From Stenotrophomonas bentonitica (GTDB lineage Bacteria; Pseudomonadota; Gammaproteobacteria; Xanthomonadales; Xanthomonadaceae), in the NCBI RefSeq assembly GCF_013185915.1, contig NZ_JAAZUH010000001.1:1674001-1738000 (forward strand): a DNA stretch of 64,000 nt, in the 5' to 3' direction. Shown piece after piece: positions 27,143 through 37,258 of the stretch. Made by a program: the position numbers and the translations under genes. Under the pieces are notes generated by a model, which was not told where the DNA came from, searched no databases, and saw nothing but the letters and a program-made list of their open reading frames with translations. The first letter of the stretch is position 1; each line of letters opens with the position of its first letter.

Positions 27143-29431
27143 TTACGCCTTTTCCGATTCCAGCTGCTTCCGGATTTGCGCATCCACCGCCGCAATGGCG
27201 GTCATGTTCAACACGCGGCGCGAGGTCGCGCTGGTGGTGAGGATGTGCGCCGGCTTGGCCACGCCCATCAGGATCGGGCCGATCGCCACGCCGTCGGTGA
27301 ACACGCGCACCAGGTTGTAGGCGATGTTGGCCGCTTCCAGATTGGGCAGCACGAACAGGTTGGCGCGGCCCTTCAGCGTGCTGTCCGGCAGCAGCTTCTG
27401 GCGCAGCGCTTCGTCCCATGCGGTGTCGCCCTGCATTTCACCGTCCACGTTCAAACGCGGGTTGCGCTTGAGCAGCAGGGTGCGCACGGTACGCATCTTC
27501 AGCGCGTCCTTGGAATCGTGGCTGCCGAAGTTGGAGTGCGAAAGCAGCGCCACCTTCGGTTCGATCCCGAACAGCTTCATGCGGTAGGCCGCCTGCAGCG
27601 TGGCTTCGCAGATCTGCTCGGCGGTCGGGTCTTCCTGCACGTGGGTGTCCACGAAGAAGAACACGCCCTGCTGGTTGATCACACCGGTCATCGCCGAGGT
27701 CGAGGTGACCTTGGACTCCAGCGGCAGCACGCTGCGCACATAGCCCAGCTTCTTGTGGAAGCGGCCGACCACGCCGGTCAGCAGGGCATCGGCTTCGCCG
27801 CGCGCCACCATCACCGCCGCGATCAGGGTCGGGCGCGAGCGCATCAGGTTCTTCGCTGCCGCCACGGTGACGCCACGGCGGCCGGTGAGGTTGTGGTAGT
27901 ACTGCCAGTACTCGTTGAAGCGCGGGTCGTCGTTGATGTTGGTCACATCGAAGTCGGTGCCTGCCTTCATGCGCAGGCCCATGCGCTCGATGCGCGACTC
28001 GATCACGTCCGGGCGGCCGATCAGGATCGGGAAGGCCAGGCCTTCGTCGACCACGTTCTGCACCGCGCGCAGCACCACTTCTTCTTCGCCCTCGGCATAC
28101 ACCACGCGCTGCTTGTCGGCGCGCGCACGGTCGTACACCGGCTTCATCATCAGGCTGGTGCGGTACACGAACTGCGCCAGCTTCTCGCGGTAGGCGCCCA
28201 TGTCGGCGACCGGACGCGTCGCCACGCCCGAGTCCATCGCGGCCTGGGCCACGGCGGCCGACAGCTCCACCAGCAGGCGGCGGTCGAACGGGCGCGGAAT
28301 CAGGTAATCGCGGCCGAAGCTCGGGGTTTCATCGCCATAGGCCGAACCCAGGTCGCTGGCTTCGCGGCGTGCCATGGCGGCGATCGCGTGCACGCAGGCG
28401 ATCTTCATTTCTTCGTTGATCGCGGTCGCGCCCACGTCCAGCGCACCACGGAACAGGTACGGGAAGCACAGCACGTTGTTGATCTGGTTCGGGTAGTCCG
28501 AACGACCGGTGCCGATCAGCGCGTCCGGGCGCACGCTGCGCGCCAGTTCCGGCATGATTTCCGGGGTCGGGTTGGCCAGCGCGAAGATCACCGGGTCCTT
28601 GGCCATGGTCTTGACCATGTCCGCAGTGAGGATGCCCGGGGCCGACAGGCCCAGGAAGATATCGGCGCCGTCGACGATCTCGGCCAGCGTGCGCTTGTCG
28701 GTGTCGCGCGCGTAGCGCTTCTTTTCCGGGTCCAGGTCGGCACGGCCGGTGTGGATCACGCCCTCGCGGTCGAAGGCCAGGATGTTCTCCGGCTTCAGCC
28801 CCAGCGAAACCAGCATGTTCACGCAGGACACGCCCGCCGCACCCATGCCGGTGGTGGCCAGCTTCACTTCCTCGATCTTCTTGCCGGTGACCACCATGGC
28901 GTTCAGCACCGCTGCACCCACGATGATCGCGGTGCCGTGCTGGTCGTCATGGAACACCGGAATGTTCATGCGCTCGCGCAGCTTGCGCTCCACCACGAAG
29001 CATTCCGGCGCCTTGATGTCTTCCAGGTTGATGCCGCCGAAGGTCGGCTCCAGCGAGGCAATGATGTCGACCAGCTTGTCCGGGTCGTTTTCATTGATTT
29101 CGATGTCGAACACATCGATGCCGGCGAACTTCTGGAACAGCACGCCCTTGCCTTCCATCACCGGCTTGCCGGCCAGCGGGCCGATGTTGCCCAGGCCCAG
29201 CACGGCGGTACCGTTGGAAATCACCGCCACCAGGTTGCCGCGCGCGGTGAGCTCGCTGGCCTGCTGAGGGTCGGCCATGATCGCTTCACAGGCGTGTGCC
29301 ACGCCCGGCGAATAGGCCAACGACAGGTCGCGCTGGGTCAGCATCGGCTTGGTCGCCGTGACCTTGATCTTGCCCGGCGGCGACATGCGGTGATAGTCGA
29401 GGGCGGCCTGTTTGAAATCTTCGTTGGACAT
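27143..29431 (-). CDS. maeB: NADP-dependent malic enzyme with phosphotransacetylase-like C-terminal domain
   Basis: It oxidatively decarboxylates malate to pyruvate with NADPH. 762 aa: malic N-domain and NAD(P) domain (about 1-430) with [15 protein letters not shown] and the dehydrogenase loop [16 protein letters not shown]-like domain (about 430-760) is regulatory in characterised MaeB proteins. It lies beside the C4-dicarboxylate carrier dctA on the same strand and would route imported malate, succinate or fumarate to pyruvate. A separate terminator between the two genes indicates separate transcripts. Confidence 0.94.
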   Translation of the reverse strand: MSNEDFKQAALDYHRMSPPGKIKVTATKPMLTQRDLSLAYSPGVAHACEAIMADPQQASELTARGNLVAVISNGTAVLGLGNIGPLAGKPVMEGKGVLFQKFAGIDVFDIEINENDPDKLVDIIASLEPTFGGINLEDIKAPECFVVERKLRERMNIPVFHDDQHGTAIIVGAAVLNAMVVTGKKIEEVKLATTGMGAAGVSCVNMLVSLGLKPENILAFDREGVIHTGRADLDPEKKRYARDTDKRTLAEIVDGADIFLGLSAPGILTADMVKTMAKDPVIFALANPTPEIMPELARSVRPDALIGTGRSDYPNQINNVLCFPYLFRGALDVGATAINEEMKIACVHAIAAMARREASDLGSAYGDETPSFGRDYLIPRPFDRRLLVELSAAVAQAAMDSGVATRPVADMGAYREKLAQFVYRTSLMMKPVYDRARADKQRVVYAEGEEEVVLRAVQNVVDEGLAFPILIGRPDVIESRIERMGLRMKAGTDFDVTNINDDPRFNEYWQYYHNLTGRRGVTVAAAKNLMRSRPTLIAAVMVARGEADALLTGVVGRFHKKLGYVRSVLPLESKVTSTSAMTGVINQQGVFFFVDTHVQEDPTAEQICEATLQAAYRMKLFGIEPKVALLSHSNFGSHDSKDALKMRTVRTLLLKRNPRLNVDGEMQGDTAWDEALRQKLLPDSTLKGRANLFVLPNLEAANIAYNLVRVFTDGVAIGPILMGVAKPAHILTTSATSRRVLNMTAIAAVDAQIRKQLESEKA

Positions 29432-29611
29432 CGCTTTCTGCAGATGAATGGGCGAGAGGAACAGGGGATCATACCCCCGTTGGCGTAGGCGGACCTGTCG
29501 CTACGCTGTCGCGATGGTGCTGCGACCGCACAAAACAGGCCGTTCGCTGGCGTATGTGCTGCCAGCCTGCCGGGTTCCGATGACAGACAACATCATCAGG
29601 ATACTGCATTG

Positions 29612-29655
29612 AAAAAAGCCGGGCCCCGCCGCCCGGGAGGACGGCGGGGCCCGGC
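29612..29655 (-). terminator. Strong rho-independent terminator after dctA
   Basis: A 14-bp GC-rich stem, GCCGGGCCCCGCCG against its exact complement, with a 10-base loop. On the minus strand it is followed by six T. It begins about 40 bp past the dctA stop. Confidence 0.93.
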
Positions 29656-29693
29656 CACACACACTCGGGGGGAGGGCGTGTAAGGGGTCAACC

Positions 29694-31043
29694 TCAGCGG
29701 GCCGGGGCCGGCAGCGGCGACGGCAGGTCGTCGGTGGCCAGCGGCGGCAGCTCGGCTTCGCGGCCGTCCAGCGCCAGCGCCAGGCGGTCGCGGTCCAGCG
29801 CGCCTTCCCAGCGCGAGACCACCACGGTGGCCACCGCATTGCCGATGAAGTTGGTCAGCGAGCGGCATTCGCTCATGAAGCGGTCCACGCCCAGGATCAG
29901 CGCCATGCCGGCCACCGGCACCTCCGGCACCACGGCCAGGGTGGCGGCCAGGGTGATGAAGCCCGCGCCGGTCACGCCGGCCGCGCCCTTGGAGCTCAGC
30001 ATCGCCACCAGCAGCAGCGCGATCTGGTGGCCCAGGGTCAGTTCGGTATTGGTGGCCTGGGCAATGAACAGCGCCGCCAGGGTCATGTAGATGTTGGTGC
30101 CGTCCAGGTTGAACGAGTAGCCGGTGGGAACCACCAGGCCCACCACCGACTTGCTGCAGCCGGCCTTTTCCATCTTCTCCATCAGCGACGGCAGCGCCGA
30201 TTCGGAGGACGAGGTGCCCAGCACCAGCAGCAGCTCGGCCTTCAGGTAACGGGCCAGCTTGAACACCGAGAACCCGCACATGCGGCAGACCACGCCCAGG
30301 ATCACCGCCACGAACAGGAACGCGGTGAGATAGAACGAACCCACCAGCCAGGCCAGGTTGATCAGCGACCCCACCCCGTATTTGCCGATGGTGAAGGCGA
30401 TGGCACCGAATGCACCGATCGGCGCGGCCTTCATCAGGATGTGCACCAGGCGGAACACCGGGGCGGTCAGGGCCTCCAGGAAGGTGAGCACCGGGCGGCC
30501 GCGCTCACCCACCAAGGCCAGCGAAATACCGAACAGCACCGCCACGAACAGCACCTGCAGGATGTTGCCATCCACGAACGCGCTGACCAGCGTGGCCGGA
30601 ATGATGTCCATCACGAACCCGGTGAGGGTCAGCTCGTGGGATTTCTCCACGTAGCTGTGCACCGCGGTCTGGTCCAGGTCGGCCGGGTTGATGTTCATGC
30701 CGGCGCCGGGCTGCACCACGTGCGCCACCACCATGCCCACGATCAGCGCCAGGGTGGAGAAGAACAGGAAGTAGGCCATCGACTTGGCGAACACCCGGCC
30801 CACGGTACGCAGGTGGGTCATGCCGGCGATGCCGGTGACGATGGTCAGGAAGATCACCGGGGCGATGATCATCTTCACCAGTTTGATAAAGCCATCGCCC
30901 AGCGGCTTGAGCGATTCGGCGAAGGCCGGCTCGTAATGGCCGAGAATGGCGCCCAGCACGATCGCCACCACCACCTGGAAATACAGCTGGCGATAGAACG
31001 GCAACGGCTTGGCTGCCAGGGGGGCAGCGGTGGGAATGTGCAT
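29694..31043 (-). CDS. dctA: C4-dicarboxylate:cation symporter
   Basis: An inner-membrane DAACS-family carrier for succinate, fumarate and malate, 449 aa from the ATG at 31043. Family hallmarks are the re-entrant loop serines [41 protein letters not shown], and [18 protein letters not shown]. About eight membrane helices and two hairpins are expected. An upstream in-frame start (31091) would add a Pro-rich 16-residue leader and is less likely. The gene is divergent from the porin at 31304, with 260 bp between them as a shared control region. Confidence 0.95.
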   Translation of the reverse strand: MHIPTAAPLAAKPLPFYRQLYFQVVVAIVLGAILGHYEPAFAESLKPLGDGFIKLVKMIIAPVIFLTIVTGIAGMTHLRTVGRVFAKSMAYFLFFSTLALIVGMVVAHVVQPGAGMNINPADLDQTAVHSYVEKSHELTLTGFVMDIIPATLVSAFVDGNILQVLFVAVLFGISLALVGERGRPVLTFLEALTAPVFRLVHILMKAAPIGAFGAIAFTIGKYGVGSLINLAWLVGSFYLTAFLFVAVILGVVCRMCGFSVFKLARYLKAELLLVLGTSSSESALPSLMEKMEKAGCSKSVVGLVVPTGYSFNLDGTNIYMTLAALFIAQATNTELTLGHQIALLLVAMLSSKGAAGVTGAGFITLAATLAVVPEVPVAGMALILGVDRFMSECRSLTNFIGNAVATVVVSRWEGALDRDRLALALDGREAELPPLATDDLPSPLPAPAR

Positions 31044-31303
31044 GGGAAACTCCGGCAGTGTCACGGGGATGCCGGCCGCAGGCGGCGGCATCGGGCGTGG
31101 TCTTTTTACGCCGGCTGCATCGCCACGCAGATAACCTATTGGTACTAGCCCCCCTGTTCAGCCACCCCCAGTGCCTACACTGCAACGGCACCGCGCCCCC
31201 ACGGCGGCGGGTGGCCGTGTCGTTCCGGGCCTTGTGGGCCCACAGTTTTCCCGCTCGCGGCCGTTCTTGTACTGCCCCACTTTTTTGAAGCCAGACCCAC
31301 TCC

Positions 31304-32470
31304 ATGCGCCTGACCCCCCTCTTTGTTGCACTGACCGCCCTTTCCGCCCCACTTGCTGCGTCCGCCGCAGACTGGGACAACTGGCCCACCAAGGTCGCCT
31401 TCAGCGACGGCACCGAACTGGCCGCCACCGGCAACATCGCCTACGACCTCAACGACTTCTCCGGCAACAACGCCTTTGAAGACGACGACGCCGTGCGCCG
31501 CAAGGAATTCGGCGCCACCCTGAAGAAGAAGGGCGTGTACGACGCCATGGTGTATTACGACTTCCAGTCCGACACCTGGCTGGACGTGTTCTTCCGCTTC
31601 GAGAGCAAGGCCCTGTTCGGCAAGGACATCGGCCGCTTCCGCTTCGGTTACATGAAGACCCCGGTCGGCCTGGACGCCAACACCTCCTCGCGCGCCGGCA
31701 GCTTCGTTGAAACCGCCCTGCCCGTGCAGGCGTTCTACGCCGGCCGCCGCACCGGTGCCGAATGGGTGCTGGAGCGCCCGGCCTACCTGCTGCAGGCTGG
31801 TGCCTACGGCGGCAAGGACCTGCAGGGCGACAACCCCGGTACCACCCAGGCCGTACGCGGCGTGTGGACCCCGGTGAAGGCGCCGGGCGACGTGATCCAC
31901 CTCGGTCTGGCCTATTCGCAGGAAAACCCGCGCGGTTACCGCGACGGCCGCGACGTGCACCACGAAGCCAGCGCTCGTCTGCGCGCCCGCCCGGAAGCCG
32001 GCCTGACCGACATCCGCCTGGTGGATTCGGGCGCGCTGGTTACCGCCGACCAGATCCGCCGCACCGGCCTGGAAGGCATCTGGATCCATGGCCCGCTCTC
32101 GGTGCAGGCCGAAGCCCTGCGCACCACCGTGACCCGTGACGGCAAGCCGGACTACACCGGCGACGGCCAGTACGCCATGGCCACCTGGATCGTCACCGGC
32201 GAATCGCGCCCGTACAACGCCGGCGCCGTGGCCAACGTGAAGCCCGCCCACAACTACGGCGCGGTGGAACTGCTGGCCCGTTACAGCCGTATCGACCTGG
32301 ACGACGCCGACGTCTTCGGCGGCCGCCAGCACGACTGGACCGTGGGTGCGAACTGGTACCTGACCAGCCACTTCAAGTTCCAGGCGAACTACGTGTGGGC
32401 TGACGCGAGCCGTCGTGGTGTGCGGACGAAGCCGGAAATCTTCGAGCTGCGTGCGCAGGTTCATTTCTGA
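31304..32470 (+). CDS. Porin of the phosphate-selective O/P family
   Basis: 388 aa with a signal peptide (cleavage after ALSAPLAASAA). It is predicted to be a 16-strand outer-membrane beta-barrel. The C-terminal strand ends in Phe (ELRAQVHF), as outer-membrane proteins do, and the family pattern GRFRFGYMKTPVGLD is present. Because it sits between dctA and a sensor kinase, I infer an outer-membrane entry route for dicarboxylates rather than phosphate. It is a paralogue of the gene at 44585. Confidence 0.9.
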   Translation: MRLTPLFVALTALSAPLAASAADWDNWPTKVAFSDGTELAATGNIAYDLNDFSGNNAFEDDDAVRRKEFGATLKKKGVYDAMVYYDFQSDTWLDVFFRFESKALFGKDIGRFRFGYMKTPVGLDANTSSRAGSFVETALPVQAFYAGRRTGAEWVLERPAYLLQAGAYGGKDLQGDNPGTTQAVRGVWTPVKAPGDVIHLGLAYSQENPRGYRDGRDVHHEASARLRARPEAGLTDIRLVDSGALVTADQIRRTGLEGIWIHGPLSVQAEALRTTVTRDGKPDYTGDGQYAMATWIVTGESRPYNAGAVANVKPAHNYGAVELLARYSRIDLDDADVFGGRQHDWTVGANWYLTSHFKFQANYVWADASRRGVRTKPEIFELRAQVHF

Positions 32471-32526
32471 TGTCCCACGGCGGGTGCACGCAACGTGCAC
32501 CCGCCGGTACACCGTAAACTGACGCC

Positions 32527-35175
32527 ATGTATCGCGTCTCCCGCTACCGCCCGCTGCTTCTGACCCTGCTGGTCATGGTGGGCGGTACGCTGCTGGCCGG
32601 CCTTGTTGCCGGCCGCTACGCCCAACAACGCGCCTTGGCCGCGGAAAGCACCCAGGTACGCCGCCAGCTCGACCTGTACGCCCAGACCCTTCAGCAGCGC
32701 ATCGACCGATTTGGCACCCTGCCGCAGGTGATGGCGCTGGACCCGGACCTGCAGCAGGCGCTGCGCCAGCCGCTGGATGATGCAGAGCGCCATCGCTTCA
32801 ACCTGAAGCTTCAGCAAGCCAACAACGTAACCCGCGCCTCCACCCTGACCCTGATCGACCGCCATGGCGTAGCGGTGGCCGCCAGCAACTGGGATCAGCC
32901 CACCACAAACGTGGGCGAGGACTACAGCTACCGCCCCTACTTCCAGCAGGCCATGGAAAAGGGCAGCGGGCGTTTCTACGGCATCGGCATGACCACCGCG
33001 GTGCCGGGCTACTTCCTGTCGCAGGCGATCCACGACAGCGACGGCAGCGTGCTCGGCGTGATCGCGATCAAGATCGAACTGCGTGCGCTGGAACAGGAAT
33101 GGCTGCAGAGCCCCGACATCGTGATGGCCAGCGATGCGCACGACGTGGTGTTCCTGTCCAACCACGATGACTGGCGCTACCGCCTGCTGCGCCCGCTGGC
33201 GCCGGCGGAGCGCCGCGAAATGCTGGCCACCCGCCAGTACGCCGACCGCTCGCTGCAGCCGCTGCGCTCGCGCACGCTCAACCTGCTGGAGGATGGCGGC
33301 CGCATGGTGCGGCTGGAGCAACCTTCCCTGCCCCGCCCGGTGCTGTGGCAGACCTATGTACTGATCGACCCGCACTGGAAGCTGCACCTGCTGCACGACG
33401 CCGGCGCCAGCGCTGCCGTGGGCCGCAGCACCGCGCTGGCCGCGGGCGGCATCTGGCTGGCGCTGTGCTTCCTTACCTTGTTCGTGCAGCAGCGTCGCCG
33501 CCTGGCCTCGCACCGCCAGCGCAGCCGGCTGGAGCTGGAAGCGGTGCTGCAGCAGCACGCACAGGAACTGCGCACCGCGCAGGACGGCATCCTGCAGGCC
33601 GCGCAGCAGGCCGACAGCGGCCTGGCCCGCAGCCTCGCCCACCTGCCGCAGGGCGTGGTGGTGATCGACAGCGAACAGCGACTGGTGGCGTGGAATGCGC
33701 GCTATCTGGAACTGTTCCGATTCCCGCCGGACCTGATCCAGGTGGGCCGCCCGATTGCCGATGCCTTCCGCTACAACGCACGGCGCGGCCTGCTCGGCCC
33801 CGGTCCGATTGAAGAGGCCATCGAGCGCCGCCTGAACCACCTGCGCAGCGGCCGCCCGCATATGCGCGAGAGCGAGAAAGACGACGGCACCGTGCTGGAG
33901 ATCCGCGGCAACCCGCTGCCGGATGGCGGCTTCGTCACCAGCTACGCCGACATCACCGCCTACAAGAACACCGCACGCGAACTGCGCTCGCTGGCCGACG
34001 CGCTGGAACACCGCGTGGCCGAGCGCACCCGCGACCTGGATGAAGCGCGCCGCGAAGCCGAGCGGGCCAACCGCTACAAGAGCCGCTTCGTGGCCTCCGC
34101 CGTGCATGACCTGCTGCAGCCGTTGAATGCCGCACGCATGTTCGTATCGGTGCTGCGCGGCAAGTTGAGTGGCGATGCGCGAGAGCTGAGCGAGCATGTG
34201 GACGCGGCGCTGGCGGCGCAGGACTCCATCCTCAACAGCCTGCTGGATATCTCGCGGCTCGAGTCGGGCACGCTTCAGACCCACGTGCACGCCTTCGCTC
34301 TGTCACCGCTGCTGGAAACGCTGGCGCGCGAGTTCGGCATCGCCGCGCAGAGCCGTGACCTGCAGTTGGACTGGGTGGACACGCGCGCCGTGGTGGTCAG
34401 CGATGAAGCGCTGCTGCGGCGCATCCTGCAGAACTTCCTTTCCAACGCGCTGCGCTATACCCCGCGTGGCCGGGTGCTGATCGGCTGCCGACGCATGGGC
34501 GACCAGCTGCGCATTGAAGTGCACGACCAGGGCCCGGGCATTCCGGAAAGCCTGCAGGGCGAGATCTTCGAAGAGTTCCGCCGGCTGGACGATGGCGTGG
34601 ACCAGGAGCGCGGCGCCGGGTTGGGGTTGGCGATTGTGGAGCGCATCGGCCGCCTGCTCGGCCACCGCATCAGCCTGCGATCCACCCTGGGCCAGGGCAG
34701 CGTGTTCGCAGTAACCGTTGCGCTCGGCGATGCGGCGGCGATTCCCGTTCCAGTTCCCGCGCCCGTGGCACCCGTGGACGCCGGCGATGACAGCCCGCTG
34801 CGCCAGTGCCGGGTATGGAGCATCGACGACGACCCGCGCGTCTGCGCCGCCACCCGCGCCCTGCTGGAGCGCTGGGGCTGCATGGTGGAGCTGGCCGATG
34901 GCCCCCAGGCCGCGCTGGAGATCGCCTCCACCTTCAACGTGCCACAGTTGTTGCTGCTGGACGTACGCATGGGCCAGTGGCACGGCCCGGACCTGTACGA
35001 GCAGCTGTGCGAACTGTGGCAGGCGCGCCCGCCGGTGATCCTGGTCACCGCCGAGCGCGACGACGCGCTCAAGGCGCATGCATCAGAGAACGGCTGGGGC
35101 TTCCTGCCCAAGCCTGTACGCCCGCCGGCGTTGCGGGCGTTGATGACGCAGTTGTTGGTGCGGCACAGAGGGTAA
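32527..35175 (+). CDS. Hybrid sensor histidine kinase (periplasmic sensor, PAS, HisKA, HATPase, receiver)
   Basis: 882 aa. TM1 is at about 8-28. A periplasmic dCache/DctB-like sensor lies at about 30-300, TM2 at about 309-327, a PAS domain at about 370-485 and a coiled coil at about 490-520. The phospho-acceptor is H527 in HDLLQPLNA. The ATPase N-box lies near 636, with DQGPGIP and GAGLGLAI. The receiver domain has D812 in LLLLDVRMG. The HDLxQPLxA H-box is typical of kinases that partner with stand-alone LuxR-type regulators. The likely partner is the regulator at 40480-41133, which would control dctA and the porin in response to C4-dicarboxylates. That is inference. Confidence 0.92.
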   Translation: MYRVSRYRPLLLTLLVMVGGTLLAGLVAGRYAQQRALAAESTQVRRQLDLYAQTLQQRIDRFGTLPQVMALDPDLQQALRQPLDDAERHRFNLKLQQANNVTRASTLTLIDRHGVAVAASNWDQPTTNVGEDYSYRPYFQQAMEKGSGRFYGIGMTTAVPGYFLSQAIHDSDGSVLGVIAIKIELRALEQEWLQSPDIVMASDAHDVVFLSNHDDWRYRLLRPLAPAERREMLATRQYADRSLQPLRSRTLNLLEDGGRMVRLEQPSLPRPVLWQTYVLIDPHWKLHLLHDAGASAAVGRSTALAAGGIWLALCFLTLFVQQRRRLASHRQRSRLELEAVLQQHAQELRTAQDGILQAAQQADSGLARSLAHLPQGVVVIDSEQRLVAWNARYLELFRFPPDLIQVGRPIADAFRYNARRGLLGPGPIEEAIERRLNHLRSGRPHMRESEKDDGTVLEIRGNPLPDGGFVTSYADITAYKNTARELRSLADALEHRVAERTRDLDEARREAERANRYKSRFVASAVHDLLQPLNAARMFVSVLRGKLSGDARELSEHVDAALAAQDSILNSLLDISRLESGTLQTHVHAFALSPLLETLAREFGIAAQSRDLQLDWVDTRAVVVSDEALLRRILQNFLSNALRYTPRGRVLIGCRRMGDQLRIEVHDQGPGIPESLQGEIFEEFRRLDDGVDQERGAGLGLAIVERIGRLLGHRISLRSTLGQGSVFAVTVALGDAAAIPVPVPAPVAPVDAGDDSPLRQCRVWSIDDDPRVCAATRALLERWGCMVELADGPQAALEIASTFNVPQLLLLDVRMGQWHGPDLYEQLCELWQARPPVILVTAERDDALKAHASENGWGFLPKPVRPPALRALMTQLLVRHRG

Positions 35176-35230
35176 ACAAGCGAGCGGCAACCCGCTTTGC
35201 CAGGGTTCAATGAAACCAGGGGGAGGAACG

Positions 35231-35506
35231 ATGGAAGCAGCCAAACTGAGACACTGGATGGAGGCAAACAGCGCTCGACTACGTTCGAACGGATATGCCT
35301 TGACCTTCAAAGATCATGAACAAGGGCAGACAAGCCTGGACTTGGACTCCACTGAGTTCATGGGCACGATCTCATGCTGGCCCAACGGACCATGCGAAGT
35401 TCAATTTCACTCCACCAAAAGCGGAGACGTTCTCTTTCTCATCCCCGAGATCGAGCTCGAGGGAGATCACCTCATCAAAGCTCTTGAGCAACACCGGGTG
35501 ATCTGA
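35231..35506 (+). CDS. Small protein resembling TriTu-family immunity proteins
   Basis: 91 aa with an excellent ribosome-binding site (GGGGGAGGA). The pattern of an N-terminal helix (LRHWMEANSARLRSNGY), an alternating beta-sheet with SCWPNGPCEVQF, and a C-terminal helix recalls the TriTu immunity family associated with contact-dependent toxins. The match is from memory of family layout and is not certain. It is the first gene of the accessory island. Codon use is visibly less GC-biased than in the kinase upstream. Confidence 0.55.
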   Translation: MEAAKLRHWMEANSARLRSNGYALTFKDHEQGQTSLDLDSTEFMGTISCWPNGPCEVQFHSTKSGDVLFLIPEIELEGDHLIKALEQHRVI

Positions 35507-35523
35507 CGAGAGACGTAGCCCCG

Positions 35524-35548
35524 GTAGAGTCGCACCCCAGTCGACTGC
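35524..35548 (+). repeat. GTAG-headed REP, family D
   Basis: Begins GTAGAGTCGCACCCC and ends with GTCGACTGC; 25 bp. Related units lie at 35644-35668 (-), 40412-40436 (-) and 9697-9721 (-). Confidence 0.8.
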
Positions 35549-35643
35549 ACGTAACGGTGATCACCGCGACGAAGGCATGACCCCAAACCGAAACGCGCTT
35601 TTCCGCCTCAGGTCATGCCCCACCGACCGCACAACCATCGCCT

Positions 35644-35668
35644 GCGGTCGATTGGGATGCGACCCTAC
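35644..35668 (-). repeat. GTAG-headed REP, family D
   Basis: On the minus strand it begins GTAGGGTCGCATCCC and ends GACCGC. With 35524 it forms an inverted pair at the left side of the accessory island. A GGCATGACC/GGTCATGCC inverted repeat lies between the two (about 35575-35620). Confidence 0.8.
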
Positions 35669-35671
35669 CGA

Positions 35672-35998
35672 TCACGCCTGCCCATCGGCACCTTTTGCGT
35701 GACGCTTCTTCTTCGGAACATGATCCCGATACCGGTACGGCACCGGAATCGGCGTTTCATCCAACGTCAACGTGATCCGCTTCGGCTCCACCTCCACGAT
35801 CACCTTCCCGCCAACCGGCAGCTCAAACCGCTCCATCCACATGCCACGCAACATCAGGCACGGAATGCGCCCACCGTCGGGCATTGGCACACCGCCAGGA
35901 TGGTTGAGCGAGCCAATGCGCAGCGTATCCGGCGCATGCATGCCGATACGGGTCTGGGGTTGCTCGGTTGAGGGAACTTCGGAATTCGAACGACGCAT
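35672..35998 (-). CDS. SymE-like toxin family protein
   Basis: 108 aa from the ATG at 35998, which has a strong GGAGGT ribosome-binding site. The frame is open to 36133, but that part covers the leader hairpin. The central segment CLMLRGMWMERFELPVGGKVIVEVEPKRITLTL matches the AbrB-like SymE_toxin fold, described here by its ends LRGMW and VEVEP. In E. coli, SymE is an SOS-induced toxin repressed by the antisense RNA SymR. The protein has an N-terminal extension and a basic C-terminal tail (KKKRHAK). No antisense gene could be confirmed. Confidence 0.65.
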   Translation of the reverse strand: MRRSNSEVPSTEQPQTRIGMHAPDTLRIGSLNHPGGVPMPDGGRIPCLMLRGMWMERFELPVGGKVIVEVEPKRITLTLDETPIPVPYRYRDHVPKKKRHAKGADGQA

Positions 35999-36017
35999 TT
36001 GCCACCTCCGTGGAAGT

Positions 36018-36042
36018 CTCCCTCGCCAGAATGGCGAGGGAG
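36018..36042 (-). promoter_or_regulatory. Perfect hairpin in the leader of the SymE-like gene
   Basis: CTCCCTCGCC (36018-36027) and GGCGAGGGAG (36033-36042) form a 10-bp stem with a 5-base loop. It lies about 10 bp upstream of the GGAGGT ribosome-binding site of the gene at 35672-35998. It could control translation or be part of an antisense-RNA target. The rest of 36043-36365 is AT-richer, with no gene that I can support. Confidence 0.55.
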
Positions 36043-36365
36043 TCGGGAGGCTGAAACCGCTCGAAAACACACGGCATGACGTATTCCCGCGAAGGTGTTG
36101 TATTCCGCCACCCTCCCGACATGAGACGTCCACACTGTTGTTTTCGAGGAGTGTTCAGGCTCCGAGGCAACACCATGCGCCACGGCGCACGCAAAGTGAA
36201 ATTGCTTGTTTTGAATGATATTTGGATTTCGATAGGCACGCACTACTGAACGTCGTGATCGGCACGATTTCACCGCTACACCCTCGCACCCCTTTGTTAG
36301 TTGCGGGCAAGCCACGCCTGAGTTAATGTCCGGCAAACTGCATGGGGACAGTTACCGGGGATCCG

Positions 36366-36827
36366 ATGAAGACCGCCTTCGCACTGGCTGTGACGTTCGC
36401 CGCGCTTACTGCAGTGCGCGCGGAGGCTACAACTATCAACTTATCGGACAGCGTTCAGATCGAGCCGATCACTACTGTCTCTACCCAAGAGCTTTGGAGT
36501 ACAGCTGCTTCCAAGTCCGTGGAGTCAGGGGTCGTGATTGTAGAGCAGCTCGATATCGACCCCGAGGCGGCCCGCATGCGTGGCGGGTGGCGCTCGTGCA
36601 CGCTAATTTCAGTTGGCACGAGCGACCTCGGAATCAAGCCTGTCGCGGTGCGAGTCTGGACCCTGCAACCGTGCGATGTCTCGATTTCCGTAGTTCGAGC
36701 ACCCAATGCGCCAGGCGAAGAGAAGTTCCTCATGCGAATAGACCGGAAACAGAACTTCACGATCCACGTGACTGGCAATCAGAAGGTGACCATCTCAGAC
36801 GTCGAGCTGGGTTCCATCGACTACTGA
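36366..36827 (+). CDS. Hypothetical exported protein
   Basis: 153 aa from the ATG at 36366. It has a clear signal peptide (MKTAFALAVTFAALTAVRA) and a beta-rich mature part with two Cys (SCTLIS and QPCDVS) that could form a disulfide. I do not recognise the family. The ribosome-binding site is weak. It lies in the accessory island and has no operon partner within 100 bp. Confidence 0.6.
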   Translation: MKTAFALAVTFAALTAVRAEATTINLSDSVQIEPITTVSTQELWSTAASKSVESGVVIVEQLDIDPEAARMRGGWRSCTLISVGTSDLGIKPVAVRVWTLQPCDVSISVVRAPNAPGEEKFLMRIDRKQNFTIHVTGNQKVTISDVELGSIDY

Positions 36828-36941
36828 TTTAAGTGCAATCTTGGCACCTGTGACTCATCTGTGAGCCCTTCCACCGCCGGCACGCTAGCCAGGGCTACCG
36901 CTTCATGCTGGCCATCAACCCACAATTCACGTCGAGCGTGG

Positions 36942-37238
36942 ATGCCAAGGAAACTTAAAGTGGAAGCGCGCGACACAATCTCCATCCTTGCAGCCTACAA
37001 CCTCCTCTACTACGCATTGGCGCGACGGGCTATGAAGCTCTTGGCAAGAGAGGCAGAGGGACCCCATGCGACGTTGAAGACTGGAATGTCGACCTCACTC
37101 AAAGTGATGTCAATGATCTTAAATTCAGAGCTGCCGCGCGAGAACCAGTCGAGACAGTTCAAGCTCCTCCTCATGACATCGCGAGTGATGCTTGGTGCCT
37201 CGCCCCTGGTGTTCTCAGTGGCTTTCCTGCTCCTTTAG
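36942..37238 (+). CDS. Doubtful small ORF, possibly a degraded gene
   Basis: 98 aa from the ATG at 36942; the frame is open back to a GTG at 36861. The C terminus is a hydrophobic stretch (GASPLVFSVAFLLL). There is no ribosome-binding site. A second frame across 36850-36960 reads like the C-terminal end of another protein (GYRFMLAINPQFTSS), which suggests remnants of older genes. Function unknown. Confidence 0.3.
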   Translation: MPRKLKVEARDTISILAAYNLLYYALARRAMKLLAREAEGPHATLKTGMSTSLKVMSMILNSELPRENQSRQFKLLLMTSRVMLGASPLVFSVAFLLL

Positions 37239-37258
37239 CAGAGGGATCACGAACTACC

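Noticed and set aside
27104-29488. 794-codon plus-strand frame opposite maeB
   Set aside because: Antisense shadow; composition typical of GC-driven open frames.
31044-31303. Sigma-54 promoter upstream of dctA (GGCAC...GGC on the minus strand)
   Set aside because: The distance between the GG and GC elements is one base too long and the -12 part is poor.
36018-36042. Hairpin before the SymE-like gene as a terminator for it
   Set aside because: It lies upstream of the gene, next to the ribosome-binding site, with no T-run.
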